Below the pieces are notes generated by a model, which saw only the letters and a program-made list of their open reading frames with translations, was not told the DNA's origin and did not search any database. Below, one piece after another: positions 17,158 to 25,901 of a stretch of 64,000 bases of DNA. The stretch is from Candidatus Gastranaerophilales bacterium (GTDB lineage: Bacteria; Cyanobacteriota; Vampirovibrionia; Gastranaerophilales; Gastranaerophilaceae), in NCBI GenBank assembly GCA_944323955.1, contig CALUUK010000002.1:62001-126000 (forward strand), read 5' to 3'. The position numbers and the translations under genes were made by a program. Every line of letters begins with the position of its first letter. The first letter of the stretch is position 1.

Positions 17158-17239
17158 TGTCCGGGACGGGACTTGAACCCACATGTCGCAAGACACATGA
17201 ACCTGAATCATGCGCGTCTACCAATTTCGCCACCCGGAC
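17158..17239 (-). tRNA. tRNA-Leu (anticodon CAG)
   Basis: The minus strand folds as a class II tRNA of 82 nt. The acceptor stem is GTCCGGG/CCCGGAC with discriminator A. The D-arm contains GGTAGACG. The anticodon stem CATGA/TCATG encloses the loop TTCAGGT with anticodon CAG. A variable arm TGTC-TTGC-GACA and a T-arm with GGTTCAAGTCC follow. CCA is not encoded. A partial copy of its 3' end lies 169 bp downstream. Confidence 0.95.
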
Positions 17240-17269
17240 ATTCATTGTTTATTCTATCATAAATATTTT

Positions 17270-18415
17270 TTATTGTTCATCTTTTACTAAATATTTTCCG
17301 TCTTTTATTCTTGCGGCAAAATATGGTTTGTCTTTTCCTTTTTCTTTCATAAATATAACAAACGGACGGTCAAAATAATAAAGATTATTTATATCAATCT
17401 CTCTTACGGGAGCTAAAGATGTTTTCATCATAACGCTCATGCCTGCTTCACTCTTTAGTTTTGCTCCTTCATTATCCAAATCAAATTTTATTGTTTGAAG
17501 TGTCTTTAATATTTCCCATGTATATCCTGTTGTATCATAGGTTTTATCTTTAATATCTTTTTGTGCCAGTTCTTTATCAAAGTTTAATTCTTCATCAATA
17601 TGTATAAACGGTATTTTATAATAGTTTTTGAATTTGACAGCTACGGGATATGAAGATTTAGCTTGTATTTCTTCTATTCTTTTTTGAGAATATTCATTTT
17701 TATTTGCACTTTTTTCAAGCATTTCAAGATATATCTCATCAAAAGATTTGTCTGATGAAGTTAAATATAAAATTATTTCATCTTTATTGTTTTTATCAGA
17801 AAATTTAACCGCAAAATCATTATCATTTGCATAGAATAATGATTCCGTGTAACTTTCTCTTAAAGGCTGGTTCTTTTTATCTTCCGCAGCAAATGTATAA
17901 CCGAAAAATTTGTATTTCTGACCTTCTTCGTTATTAAAATATTGGCTGTCCAGTATGCTGTATGGTTTGATAAATTTGAAATTTTTCAAAAGCATTGAAT
18001 AAATAAACCATTTATTGGTTTTTTCATCGGCAATATTTTCAAATTCAAAACTGTCTAAAATATCACTTGTTTCATTAAATTTTTCTTTAATAGCTTTTTC
18101 TATTTCTTTTTTATGTTTAAGAGTTTGTTTTGTAACTGAGATATAATAAGAATCTTCACTTAAATCATCTTTTGTGAATAATTGCTTGTTAAGCTCATCC
18201 GCTAAGGGCGGGTTGCCTTCAACATATTCAATTTTTTCCGTTCCGACAAGTTTTATGAACTCATTCCAGCATAATTGAAAAGTGGATGTCCAGGCATCTT
18301 GAGATGCCGTTTGTACAAGCGGTTCGGTTTGAATATTTTTAATGTCTTCTCCCTTGCATCCTGTTGCAGCTATGCCTATAGTGAGCATTAATAACATAAC
18401 TAATAATTTCTTCAT
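17270..18415 (-). CDS. lipoprotein resembling serpins
   Basis: The 381-aa product starts with a lipoprotein signal (KKLLVMLLMLTIGIAATGC, acylated Cys20), so it should sit in the cell envelope. The mature part has the size and several landmarks of a serpin. SMLLKNFKFIKPYS resembles the strand-3A AIYFKGKWKKPF segment, and EIILYLTSSDKSFDEI resembles the sheet-B LPN segment. EGAKLKSEAGMSVMM occupies the place of the reactive-loop hinge, and FDRPFVIFMKEKGKDKPYFAARI matches the C-terminal F.ADRPFLF.I....T..ILF.GR block. Whether the loop inhibits a protease is unknown. GGAGAAT precedes the ATG. It follows tsaD on the same strand after 21 bp. Confidence 0.6.
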   Translation of the reverse strand: MKKLLVMLLMLTIGIAATGCKGEDIKNIQTEPLVQTASQDAWTSTFQLCWNEFIKLVGTEKIEYVEGNPPLADELNKQLFTKDDLSEDSYYISVTKQTLKHKKEIEKAIKEKFNETSDILDSFEFENIADEKTNKWFIYSMLLKNFKFIKPYSILDSQYFNNEEGQKYKFFGYTFAAEDKKNQPLRESYTESLFYANDNDFAVKFSDKNNKDEIILYLTSSDKSFDEIYLEMLEKSANKNEYSQKRIEEIQAKSSYPVAVKFKNYYKIPFIHIDEELNFDKELAQKDIKDKTYDTTGYTWEILKTLQTIKFDLDNEGAKLKSEAGMSVMMKTSLAPVREIDINNLYYFDRPFVIFMKEKGKDKPYFAARIKDGKYLVKDEQ

Positions 18416-18436
18416 ATATTCTCCTTAAGTTATATG

Positions 18437-19489
18437 TTACATTCTTGAAAATACTTCAACAGCGAAAGAATCGGTTGTATTAGCCAGAAAATATGCACTT
18501 GATGCTATCATAGATGCGTTATCCGTACAGTATTTCATCTCGGGTGCATAAATTTTATATCCTTCATTGTTAAGTGCAAAGAACTTTTTTCTGATTTCCG
18601 AATTTGCTGCAACTCCGCCTGCAAGTACAATTGTTTTTGTGTTTATATTGTCCGCAGCTTTTTTAACTTTTTTAAATAAGGTTGACGACACATTCTCCTG
18701 AAAACTTGCAGCTATATCAGCTTTGGGAAGCTCATCATTTTCTTTTTTTAAACGTTGTATAAGTTGAAGTGATGCTGTTTTTAGACCCGAGAAGCTGAAA
18801 TCAAATTCGTTATGAAGTTTTGCCTCGGGCAGTTTATATGCGTGAGGATTTCCGCTTTGGGCAAGTTTATCCAGATTAACTCCGCCGGGATATGGTAAAC
18901 CTATAAGCCTTGCAACTTTGTCATATGCCTCGCCAACGGCATCATCAATTGTTTCACCGATAATACGCTGCTCAAGCCAGCTTTTAACTTCTATAATTTG
19001 TGTATGTCCTCCGCTGACAAGCAGTGCAACAAAAGGCGGTTTTAAATCAGTATTTAAATAGTTTGCACAAACATGCGCATTAAGATGATTTACGCCTATA
19101 AATGGTTTATCATTTGCTGCGGCAAGTGCTTTACCTGCATTCATACCGACAAGAAGTGAACCCACTAATCCCGGGCCTACCGTTGCCGCGAATGCGGTTA
19201 TATCATTTGACGTTAAGCCTGCCTGCTCAAATGTCTGAGCTATAACCAGATTAATGGCTTCAAGATGTTCTCTTGCCGCAACCTCAGGAACAACTCCTCC
19301 GAATTCAATATGGGTTTTTATTTGTGAAGCTACAACGTTTGACAATACTTCACGTCCGTTTTTTACAATGGCTGCCGCTGTTTCGTCGCAGCTTGATTCT
19401 ATTGCGAAAATTATATTGTCATATCCGCTTTCCGTACCTATTAATACGGGCTTATCGGTTATCGGGGTTCTGAATTCTTTAACAGGCAT
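18437..19489 (-). CDS. tsaD: tRNA threonylcarbamoyladenosine synthase subunit TsaD
   Basis: TsaD transfers the threonylcarbamoyl group to A37 of ANN-decoding tRNAs, together with TsaB and TsaE. The 350-aa product has the ASKHA-fold start IIFAIESSCDETAAAIV, the metal-binding pair in VNHLNAHVCANYL, LLVSGGHTQI, VGEAYDKVARLIGLPYPGG, FSFSGLKTA and the C-terminal LAGGVAANSEIR and CTDNASMIA motifs. It has about 25 extra residues before the usual start; an inner start is possible but none is clearly better placed. tsaB and tsaE are not in the window. Confidence 0.95.
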   Translation of the reverse strand: MPVKEFRTPITDKPVLIGTESGYDNIIFAIESSCDETAAAIVKNGREVLSNVVASQIKTHIEFGGVVPEVAAREHLEAINLVIAQTFEQAGLTSNDITAFAATVGPGLVGSLLVGMNAGKALAAANDKPFIGVNHLNAHVCANYLNTDLKPPFVALLVSGGHTQIIEVKSWLEQRIIGETIDDAVGEAYDKVARLIGLPYPGGVNLDKLAQSGNPHAYKLPEAKLHNEFDFSFSGLKTASLQLIQRLKKENDELPKADIAASFQENVSSTLFKKVKKAADNINTKTIVLAGGVAANSEIRKKFFALNNEGYKIYAPEMKYCTDNASMIASSAYFLANTTDSFAVEVFSRM

Positions 19490-19556
19490 TTTTTCTCTTT
19501 CGTTTTTCTAAATTTTATAATATCATCTAAATATAAAATGTGTGAGGATTTTTATT

Positions 19557-20822
19557 ATGGCAAGACCGATGAATATTACCGAAAAAATTTTAGCAAAGCA
19601 TTCAGGTTTAGATGAAGTAAAAGCAGGGCAACTAATAACGGCTAAAGTTGATATTACTCTTGCCAATGATATAACAGGTCCTGTTGCAATAAATGAATTT
19701 AATAAAATCGGTACGGATAAAGTCTTTGACAAATCACGTGTTGTATTTGTTCCTGATCATTTTGTTCCGAACCGTGATATTAAATCAGCTCAGCAGGTAA
19801 AGCAGGTCAGGGAATTTGCCAAAGCTCAGGGGCTTGAACACTTTTTTGAAGTCGGCAGAATGGGAATTGAACATGCGCTTTTGCCGGATAACGGTATAGT
19901 TACTGCCGGCGATGTTGTTATCGGGGCTGATTCTCATACATGTACATACGGCGCAATAGGTGCTTTTTCTACCGGTATGGGTTCAACTGATATAGCTTGC
20001 GCCATGGCATCGGGTGAAACATGGCTTAAAGTACCTTCTGCTATTAAAGTTGAGTTTAACGGTAAACTTAATAAATGGGTAACCGCAAAAGATTTAATTT
20101 TATATTTAATCGGTGATATCGGTGTTGACGGTGCATTATATAAGACTCTTGAAATAGGCGGAGGCACAATCCGTGAAATGCCTATGGACGGCAGGTTTAC
20201 CATTTGTAATATGGCAATTGAAGCGGGAGCTAAAAACGGTATTATTGAACCTGATGAGATTACAAAAAAATATCTTAAAAACAGAAGTATCAGAACCCCT
20301 GAATTTTACTGCAGCGATAAAGATGCAGAGTATGAAAAGGTTATTGTATACAATACGGAAGATATTGAACCTGTTGTTGCATTTCCTCATCTTCCGGGGA
20401 ATACAAAACCGGTATCAAAAGCAGGCGATATAAAAATAGATCAGGCTGTAATCGGCAGCTGCACAAACGGGAGATTATCTGATATTAAAGCGGCAGCTGA
20501 GGTTTTAAAAGGACGAAAAGTCCATAAAGACGTAAGATTAATAGTATTTCCTGCTACCCAGCAAATATATTTGGAAGCACTAAGAGCAGGATATTTGGAA
20601 ACGATAATAGAATCAGGCGGAGCAGTTTCAACACCTACGTGCGGACCTTGTCTGGGCGGGCATGCAGGAATTTTGGCTGCGGGTGAAAGAGCTATATCTA
20701 CTACGAACAGAAATTTTGTCGGCAGAATGGGACATGTTGAGAGTGAAGTATATCTTTCTTCTCCGTATGTTGCTGCCGCAAGTGCCGTTGCGGGAAGAAT
20801 TATTTCACCTGAAGCGCTTTAA
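19557..20822 (+). CDS. leuC: 3-isopropylmalate dehydratase large subunit (LeuC, aconitase superfamily)
   Basis: The large [4Fe-4S] subunit of isopropylmalate isomerase acts in leucine synthesis. The 421-aa length and motifs fit the archaeal/bacterial type of LeuC/HacA subunits: [51 protein letters not shown] and [12 protein letters not shown], the last two holding the cluster cysteines together with Cys in SHTC. GAGGA 8 nt before ATG 19557 sets the start. leuD, the small subunit, is not next to it nor in the window, so it must be elsewhere, or the substrate differs from isopropylmalate. Confidence 0.9.
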   Translation: MARPMNITEKILAKHSGLDEVKAGQLITAKVDITLANDITGPVAINEFNKIGTDKVFDKSRVVFVPDHFVPNRDIKSAQQVKQVREFAKAQGLEHFFEVGRMGIEHALLPDNGIVTAGDVVIGADSHTCTYGAIGAFSTGMGSTDIACAMASGETWLKVPSAIKVEFNGKLNKWVTAKDLILYLIGDIGVDGALYKTLEIGGGTIREMPMDGRFTICNMAIEAGAKNGIIEPDEITKKYLKNRSIRTPEFYCSDKDAEYEKVIVYNTEDIEPVVAFPHLPGNTKPVSKAGDIKIDQAVIGSCTNGRLSDIKAAAEVLKGRKVHKDVRLIVFPATQQIYLEALRAGYLETIIESGGAVSTPTCGPCLGGHAGILAAGERAISTTNRNFVGRMGHVESEVYLSSPYVAAASAVAGRIISPEAL

Positions 20823-21059
20823 TTATTGTTTTGTTTGTGTAAGTTTAAAAGAAAGTTTACTGCAGGTACGAAATTGATTTTTGGTATTATTGATTAATCT
20901 TTGAGAAAGTATTATCAAATTAAAAATTTTATTATCATATGCATTGTGGGATTCTTCAAATTCATTTTTCAGTATATCAATGAGTGTCTTAATTATTGAT
21001 AAATTGCTGCTTACATTTATCATCTGAATTTCAAGTCTATCTGCCAGTTCTTTGTTCAT
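20823..21059 (-). CDS. 78-aa helical protein of unknown function
   Basis: The product is mostly helical and hydrophilic (NKELADRLEIQMINVSSNLS, IDILKNEFEESHNAYD), with one cysteine near a basic C-terminus. AAGGAGATACG directly before the ATG is a good ribosome-binding site. Its stop abuts that of the convergent leuC gene. It is not recognised; by size and helix pattern it could be a small structural or adaptor protein. Confidence 0.6.
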   Translation of the reverse strand: MNKELADRLEIQMINVSSNLSIIKTLIDILKNEFEESHNAYDNKIFNLIILSQRLINNTKNQFRTCSKLSFKLTQTKQ

Positions 21060-21187
21060 CGTATCTCCTTCTTAATATTGTTTAATATTTATAAAATAAT
21101 AATTTAATTTTAAAATATTATTTTATAAAATGCAATGGTTTTTTTAATTATTTCTTTAATTTTCAAAGTATATTATATTTTTAAATT

Positions 21188-21394
21188 ATGGATTTACGTG
21201 TTGAAATTAGAAAACTTGCTATGCAGGAAAATGTTACATTGACTGAACTGGCAAAATATATAGAAAATAAAAAACAAAGAGCATATTCTATTCAGAACCT
21301 GTCAACAAAAATAAAAAAAGGTACTTTGAATATAACCGAATTGGAAATAATTCTTGAAAAGCTCGGTTATAGTATTAATTTTAATAAAAAATAA
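21188..21394 (+). CDS. 68-aa XRE-like helix-turn-helix protein
   Basis: The small basic protein is all helix-turn-helix: VEIRKLAMQENVTLTELAKY, a slightly longer turn (IENKKQRAYSIQNLSTKIKK) and LNITELEIILEKLGYSINF. This order resembles compact Cro-like proteins in which the recognition helix is SIQNLSTKIK. It has no partner domain. A TATATT box lies about 8 nt before the ATG and there is no ribosome-binding site, so the message may be almost leaderless. Its target is unknown; autoregulation is likely for this type. Confidence 0.75.
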   Translation: MDLRVEIRKLAMQENVTLTELAKYIENKKQRAYSIQNLSTKIKKGTLNITELEIILEKLGYSINFNKK

Positions 21395-21403
21395 ATAAAG
21401 ATT

Positions 21404-22090
21404 TTAAATGCTTATTGTGACCCTGGAGCCCTCTTTGTGATAATTTCCTCCGCCGCAAATGGTTTCTATAACCTTTAGTAAAAACTCTCTTGGTGCTTCC
21501 ATCTGGTTAATATAAAATTCCTGATTGCCTAAATGTCTTATCTTTATTATGGCCTTTGCTGTTTTATCGGCAGGAACATATAAAGACGCAACCTCTAAAT
21601 CTAGCAGTTTTTGCTCGACTTCGTCATTATATCCATGTACAAGTTCGGGAACGGTTCCTTTAATTGCAATGATTCTTCCCGTAAATAACGGAGTATCTTT
21701 TTCCCGATGCAAAGCCTTTGGTTTGTCTTTCATATTTGATGCAAAACTTATTGAATGCCATAAGATATTTAAAAGTGCAATGTGTCTTTGTTTATCGTAT
21801 TCACAGTAAATGTTCTCTGACGGAATGCCCCTTGTTGTAAATGATTGCTTTAAATATTCAACAGTAAGCGCCATATTTTCAACCATTTTATCAAATAAAA
21901 CGGCAGTATTTGCGTTTGATTGCTGGTATTCAAGAAATTGTTTGTACATATGACTTGATACAAGACTCATTCTCTCTTGGATTACGGAAGATTTTCTTGC
22001 CGTTGTTTCTAAATCGTCAAAATTGCCGTTCAAAAAATACCGTCCTTTTCTTGAATTTATTTTATTAGAAAATAACTTTTTATAAAACAA
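21404..22090 (-). CDS. 228-aa protein of unknown function
   Basis: The product is soluble, with a helical first half (SSVIQERMSLVSSHMYKQFLEYQ, FDKMVENMALTVEYLKQ) and a mixed second half with strands (GRIIAIKGTVPELVHGY, KAIIKIRHLGNQEFYINQ) ending HKEGSRVTISI. It has no signal peptide and no known motif. The start is TTG at 22090 with AAGG about 8 nt upstream; the next in-frame ATG is far inside. It converges with the XRE-like gene, with 9 bp between stops. Confidence 0.65.
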   Translation of the reverse strand: MFYKKLFSNKINSRKGRYFLNGNFDDLETTARKSSVIQERMSLVSSHMYKQFLEYQQSNANTAVLFDKMVENMALTVEYLKQSFTTRGIPSENIYCEYDKQRHIALLNILWHSISFASNMKDKPKALHREKDTPLFTGRIIAIKGTVPELVHGYNDEVEQKLLDLEVASLYVPADKTAKAIIKIRHLGNQEFYINQMEAPREFLLKVIETICGGGNYHKEGSRVTISI

Positions 22091-22193
22091 TTTTAAACCT
22101 TTTTATTACAAAAACCCATACTTAATTTACATTATTTGTTTTTTTCTTCGTTATTTTTTGATTTTTTATTTTGTCTTAAATATCATATTGTTT

Positions 22194-23144
22194 ATGAAGA
22201 TTGTAATTGTCGGATATGGTGAAATGTTTGATGCTCTGGTCGCAGGTGTTATGGAATCAGGACATGATTTGGTTGGGGTTTTCAGGCAGGAAAATATTAA
22301 ATACGGGTTTTTCCGCCGTTTAATTCATGATATATTTATGCCGTCCGCCAACAGGCTTTTTGTTAGATCTCTCGGATTATACGATATAAAAGCCAACAGT
22401 GTTAATTCTGAAAAATTCAGAAGGGAAATAAAAAAACTTCAAGCTGATATTATTCTTGTGGGGTCCTGGGGTGAAAAATTTTCCGCTCAAACTATTAATA
22501 CTCCGAAACTTGCCTGTGTGAATGTACATCCGTCGCTTTTACCTAAATATAGAGGACCTAATCCTTATACTCGGGTAATATTAAACAATGAAGAAGAAAC
22601 GGGTGTTACCTTCCATGTTATGGATATAAATTATGATACAGGTTCAATCTTACATCAGGTAAAAACTTCGGTATCAAAGGAAGAAACAGGATTGAGCCTG
22701 AAGCTGAAATGCTGCTATATCGCAAAGCGTGAAGTTCCCGTGCTTCTAAAATCTTTTAAGTATAAATTAAAAAATCAAATAAGCCAGAATGAACAAGATT
22801 CTTCATATTATCCTCAAATTTCACTTGCCGATACAATTCTTGATTTTGAAAAAGATACCGCCGATGACATCTCGCGTAAAATAAGGGCGCTTACTCCCTG
22901 GATTAATTGTTATATACCGTATCGGGAAGAATTTTTTGAATTTAAGAAATATCATGTTTCGGATAAATATGCTTCTATGCCGCCTGCGACAATTATTGAG
23001 AAGACGGATACCGATTTATTTATTGTTTGCAAGGACTTAAAAATTATAAAATTTTCACAGGTTAAATTGAAAAGACCCATTCTTAGAATATTTAATAAAT
23101 TTTATATAAGAAAATTTGTTGAAATAAACTCTAAAGCAATATGA
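22194..23144 (+). CDS. Fmt-like formyltransferase
   Basis: This is a 10-formyl-THF-dependent transferase of the Fmt/PurN fold. The start MKIVIVGYGEMFDALVAGV at 22194 gives 316 aa, the length of methionyl-tRNA formyltransferase. The catalytic Asn-His-Asp set is present as Asn110 and His112 in VNVHPSLLPKYRGPNPY and Asp148 in DINYDTG. A C-terminal domain of about 110 residues follows. The N-terminal part lacks the usual Fmt FAGTPEFA start, so it could be Fmt itself or a relative that formylates an amino sugar. No def gene or sugar-nucleotide gene is adjacent. Confidence 0.75.
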   Translation: MKIVIVGYGEMFDALVAGVMESGHDLVGVFRQENIKYGFFRRLIHDIFMPSANRLFVRSLGLYDIKANSVNSEKFRREIKKLQADIILVGSWGEKFSAQTINTPKLACVNVHPSLLPKYRGPNPYTRVILNNEEETGVTFHVMDINYDTGSILHQVKTSVSKEETGLSLKLKCCYIAKREVPVLLKSFKYKLKNQISQNEQDSSYYPQISLADTILDFEKDTADDISRKIRALTPWINCYIPYREEFFEFKKYHVSDKYASMPPATIIEKTDTDLFIVCKDLKIIKFSQVKLKRPILRIFNKFYIRKFVEINSKAI

Positions 23145-23186
23145 TTTGTTGTATAATGTAAATAATCAGATAAACAGGCAGGATAA

Positions 23187-24017
23187 ATGTTAGATTTAAA
23201 TGCAAATTATGAAGTTATAACTTTTGCTATCGGTGATACCAAAGCAGGTTCCAAAATGGGTAAACTTCAGGTTAAAAATATAGAGAACGGCAGTACTCTA
23301 AACTGCATCTTGTGGGAAGAAACACTTAACAGACTTGATTCTAAACTTTTTCGCTCGGGTAACGTTATAAAAATAAATTCGGGAACTTATAATGAAAAAT
23401 ATAATAACTGTTTGGTTTCAGAACTTTCATTAATAAAAGAAGCACGCCTCGGGCTTGATGAAAATCAAAGAGAAGAACTTTTTAACAAAATTGTAAGTTA
23501 TACGGAAGAAATAAAAGATAAAAAATTGGCAGGATTTGTTTCCGAGCTTTTGTTTGAACATGAAGAAAAACTGAAAATTGCGCCTGCGGCAAAAATGATG
23601 CACCATAATTATATCGGCGGTTTGTTGGAACATACTTATGAGTGTCTTGATTTTGCAAAAACAATTCTGACAAAATGCAACAACAAAATAAATCCCGATA
23701 TTGTTTATGCGGCCTGTATTATGCATGATTTCGGAAAAATCTTTGAATATAACATTGATACCGAAACAGGACTTATTGAATATAATGAAGATTTCAGAAA
23801 AGACTGGAGAACCCATTCTCAATGGGGATTTTCTGTCTGTATGAATAACGGATTTAAAGATGTTGCAAAAATGATTGCCGCTCACCACGGAAGAGCCGAA
23901 TGGGGCGCATTAATAGATTTAGACGAAAAAGATGCGGAACCGTTTATGTATATCATTCATCATATTGATGATTTATCCGCAAAATTCGGTAAAATTTCAA
24001 TTGCAGATTTAAATTAA
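23187..24017 (+). CDS. yhaM: OB-fold/HD-domain 3'-5' exoribonuclease, YhaM-like
   Basis: The 276-aa product combines an N-terminal OB-fold (residues about 5-85, GKLQVKNIENGSTLNCILWE) with an HD phosphohydrolase domain: MMHHNYIGGLLEHTYECLDFA, then IMHDFGKIFEY with the HD pair, HSQWGFSV and AAHHGRAEWGA, then IIHHIDDLSAKF. This domain order and the HH..H..HD motifs are those of the YhaM 3'-5' exoribonuclease. A TATAAT at about 23150 and AGGCAGGATAA provide promoter and ribosome-binding site. The secreted-protein gene follows after 12 bp. Confidence 0.85.
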   Translation: MLDLNANYEVITFAIGDTKAGSKMGKLQVKNIENGSTLNCILWEETLNRLDSKLFRSGNVIKINSGTYNEKYNNCLVSELSLIKEARLGLDENQREELFNKIVSYTEEIKDKKLAGFVSELLFEHEEKLKIAPAAKMMHHNYIGGLLEHTYECLDFAKTILTKCNNKINPDIVYAACIMHDFGKIFEYNIDTETGLIEYNEDFRKDWRTHSQWGFSVCMNNGFKDVAKMIAAHHGRAEWGALIDLDEKDAEPFMYIIHHIDDLSAKFGKISIADLN

Positions 24018-24029
24018 AGGATAAAAATC

Positions 24030-24734
24030 ATGAAAAAATTATTTTCATTAATATTGTTGTTTGCCTTATTTTCTTTATTTAATATGAATATTGCTTATTC
24101 TGCAATAAATAAGCAGATAAATGCGAACATAAAAACCAAAAGAGTACCGGCAGGAACGGTTATAAAACTGAGACTGCTTGATCCGATTAATACATCAATG
24201 ATGGAGCTTGGCGACAGTTTTGATTTGGCAGTAATTGATAATGTAAAAGTTGATAATTCCGTTGTCATACCTCAGGGTACTTTAGTTCGAGGCAGTGTTG
24301 AGGAAATAAGAAAACCTGCAATACTTTATAAAGGCGGGCTTGTACGTTTGTATTTTGACCATATTGTAAGTCCTACGGGGAAACAAGTTTCTTTTGTCGC
24401 AGGCATTTGTAATAATTCTTTGATTACTTATGACGGAGCATTAAGTTCTAAAACAAATTACGGAACGGCACTTATGAATACGGCAGAAACAACAAAGAAT
24501 ATTGTTGTTAAACCTACAACATGGGCTTGGGAAAAAGGGGAAGATATGTTAAACGGAGGTCCCAAATATGTTTTTGCCCCGTTAACCGCGCTTGTTTGCA
24601 TTCCTGTTGCCGGAATCTATTTTGTAGGCGACTCGATTGTTGATATATTTAAAAAAGGTAAAGATGTCAATATAAATCAGGATGAGACAATTCAGGTACA
24701 ACTTTTACAACCTGTTGACATGCCGGTATACTAA
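24030..24734 (+). CDS. 234-aa secreted protein of unknown function
   Basis: An N-terminal signal peptide (KKLFSLILLFALFSLFNMN, probable cut after AYSA) leads into a strand-rich domain at about 35-130 (VPAGTVIKLRLLDPINTSMM, VVIPQGTLVRGSVEEI). This resembles domains that coat or anchor at the envelope. A hydrophobic stretch (FAPLTALVCIPVAGIYFVGD) near 190 may be a membrane segment. The final part reads IQVQLLQPVDMPVY. The family is not recognised. It follows the YhaM-like gene after 12 bp and its stop is one base from the pncC start, so these form a unit. Confidence 0.65.
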   Translation: MKKLFSLILLFALFSLFNMNIAYSAINKQINANIKTKRVPAGTVIKLRLLDPINTSMMELGDSFDLAVIDNVKVDNSVVIPQGTLVRGSVEEIRKPAILYKGGLVRLYFDHIVSPTGKQVSFVAGICNNSLITYDGALSSKTNYGTALMNTAETTKNIVVKPTTWAWEKGEDMLNGGPKYVFAPLTALVCIPVAGIYFVGDSIVDIFKKGKDVNINQDETIQVQLLQPVDMPVY

Positions 24735-24735
24735 T

Positions 24736-25290
24736 ATGAATTTTAAGCAATTATTTATAAATATTTGCTATGTCGTAAAAAACATATTACCTGTTTTATG
24801 TTTATCCCGTGAAAAAAAAATAGCTGATTACCTCATAAGAAATGCTCTTAAAATTGCAGCTGCGGAATCGTGCACGGGAGGACTTATCAGTTCAAGACTT
24901 ACTGATATGTCGGGTTCAAGCGCTTATATATTTCAAAATTTTGTAACATATGCAAATAAAGCCAAAGTGGAGTTATTGGGCGTAGAGCAAGATACAATAA
25001 ATAAATTCGGGGTTGTATCAGAAGAAGTTGCACTTCAGATGGCACAAGGTCTTTTAAACAGGTATGATTGTACAATTGCCGTTGCAACAACCGGTATTGC
25101 AGGTCCTCTCGGCGCAAGCGAAACAAAACCTGTCGGGCTTATTTGTATTGCCGTTGCGGATAAAAATATGACAAAAACATACAGCTATTATGCTAATCCG
25201 CTTTTATACAGAAGAATTATGAAATATGCATTTTCAGATAAAGCATTGGATTTACTTTTAGAGTTTTTACAAAACTATTATAAATTATAA
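24736..25290 (+). CDS. pncC: nicotinamide-nucleotide amidase (CinA C-terminal domain protein)
   Basis: PncC/YgaD-type proteins deamidate NMN in pyridine-nucleotide salvage. The 184-aa product starts at ATG 24736. It contains AAAESCTGGLISSRLTDMSGSSAYI, VTYANKAKVELLGV, FGVVSEEVALQMAQG and VATTGIAGPLGASETKPVGLI, the hallmark of the CinA C-terminal domain. The N-terminal CinA/MoaB half is absent, so it is the stand-alone form, with about 20 extra N-terminal residues. It overlaps the convergent lepB by 13 nt at the 3' end. Confidence 0.92.
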   Translation: MNFKQLFINICYVVKNILPVLCLSREKKIADYLIRNALKIAAAESCTGGLISSRLTDMSGSSAYIFQNFVTYANKAKVELLGVEQDTINKFGVVSEEVALQMAQGLLNRYDCTIAVATTGIAGPLGASETKPVGLICIAVADKNMTKTYSYYANPLLYRRIMKYAFSDKALDLLLEFLQNYYKL

Positions 25291-25901
25291 TTTTTATCTT
25301 TAAAATATATTAAACGATGAAACGGCCAGAAAATAAATTTGGCTTTACCTATAAATCTGTCTTTTTTCAACACGCCCCAATACCTTGAATCTTGTGAATT
25401 TCCCCTGTTATCACCCATCATAAAATATTCGTCTTCACCTAAAGTTAAAGGGCCGCAGTGCATATCTTCAGTGCAGACTCTATAATCGAACCTGTCAAGA
25501 ATGTAAGGTTCTTCAAGTACTTTATCATTTATTAAAACATCAGAAGAGCCGTCTTCATTACGGATAATTTCTATTTTGTCCCCCGGAGTTCCTATTACAC
25601 GCTTAATATATGCAATATCTTTGCAGAAAAATCCGGTTAGTCTGCTGAATAAAGATAAAGGATCATACTTTAAAACAACATCCGGCGGATAGAAAATCAT
25701 TATATCGCCGCGTTTCGGTGAAGAATAAAATCTTGAATAATTCTCAACTATAACCCGATCACCCTCCAGAAGAGTGGGATGCATTGATGCAGATGGTATC
25801 CATCTTGCTTCACCTATAAAAAATCTTATAATTATAAGTGCAACAATAACAAAAACAACGGTTTCTACAGTGTCTCTTAAAAATGATTTTTTTTCTGCCA
25901 T
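25278..25901 (-). CDS. lepB: signal peptidase I
   Basis: This membrane-bound serine protease removes signal peptides. The 207-aa product has one N-terminal membrane segment (TVVFVIVALIIIRFFIG), the catalytic Ser in RWIPSASMHPTLLEGD, the catalytic Lys in YIKRVIGTPGDKI, then the GDNRGNSQDSRYWG box and the C-terminal IGKAKFIFWPFHR. A longer insertion near residue 100 has SRLTGFFCKD. It follows the polyprenyl synthase with stop and start touching (TAAATG), so the two are coupled. Confidence 0.95.
   Translation of the reverse strand: MAEKKSFLRDTVETVVFVIVALIIIRFFIGEARWIPSASMHPTLLEGDRVIVENYSRFYSSPKRGDIMIFYPPDVVLKYDPLSLFSRLTGFFCKDIAYIKRVIGTPGDKIEIIRNEDGSSDVLINDKVLEEPYILDRFDYRVCTEDMHCGPLTLGEDEYFMMGDNRGNSQDSRYWGVLKKDRFIGKAKFIFWPFHRLIYFKDKNYNL

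Noticed and set aside
23430-23888. 152-codon frame antisense to the YhaM-like gene
   Set aside because: The plus strand encodes a clear OB/HD protein with all motifs; the antisense frame is Phe-rich noise.
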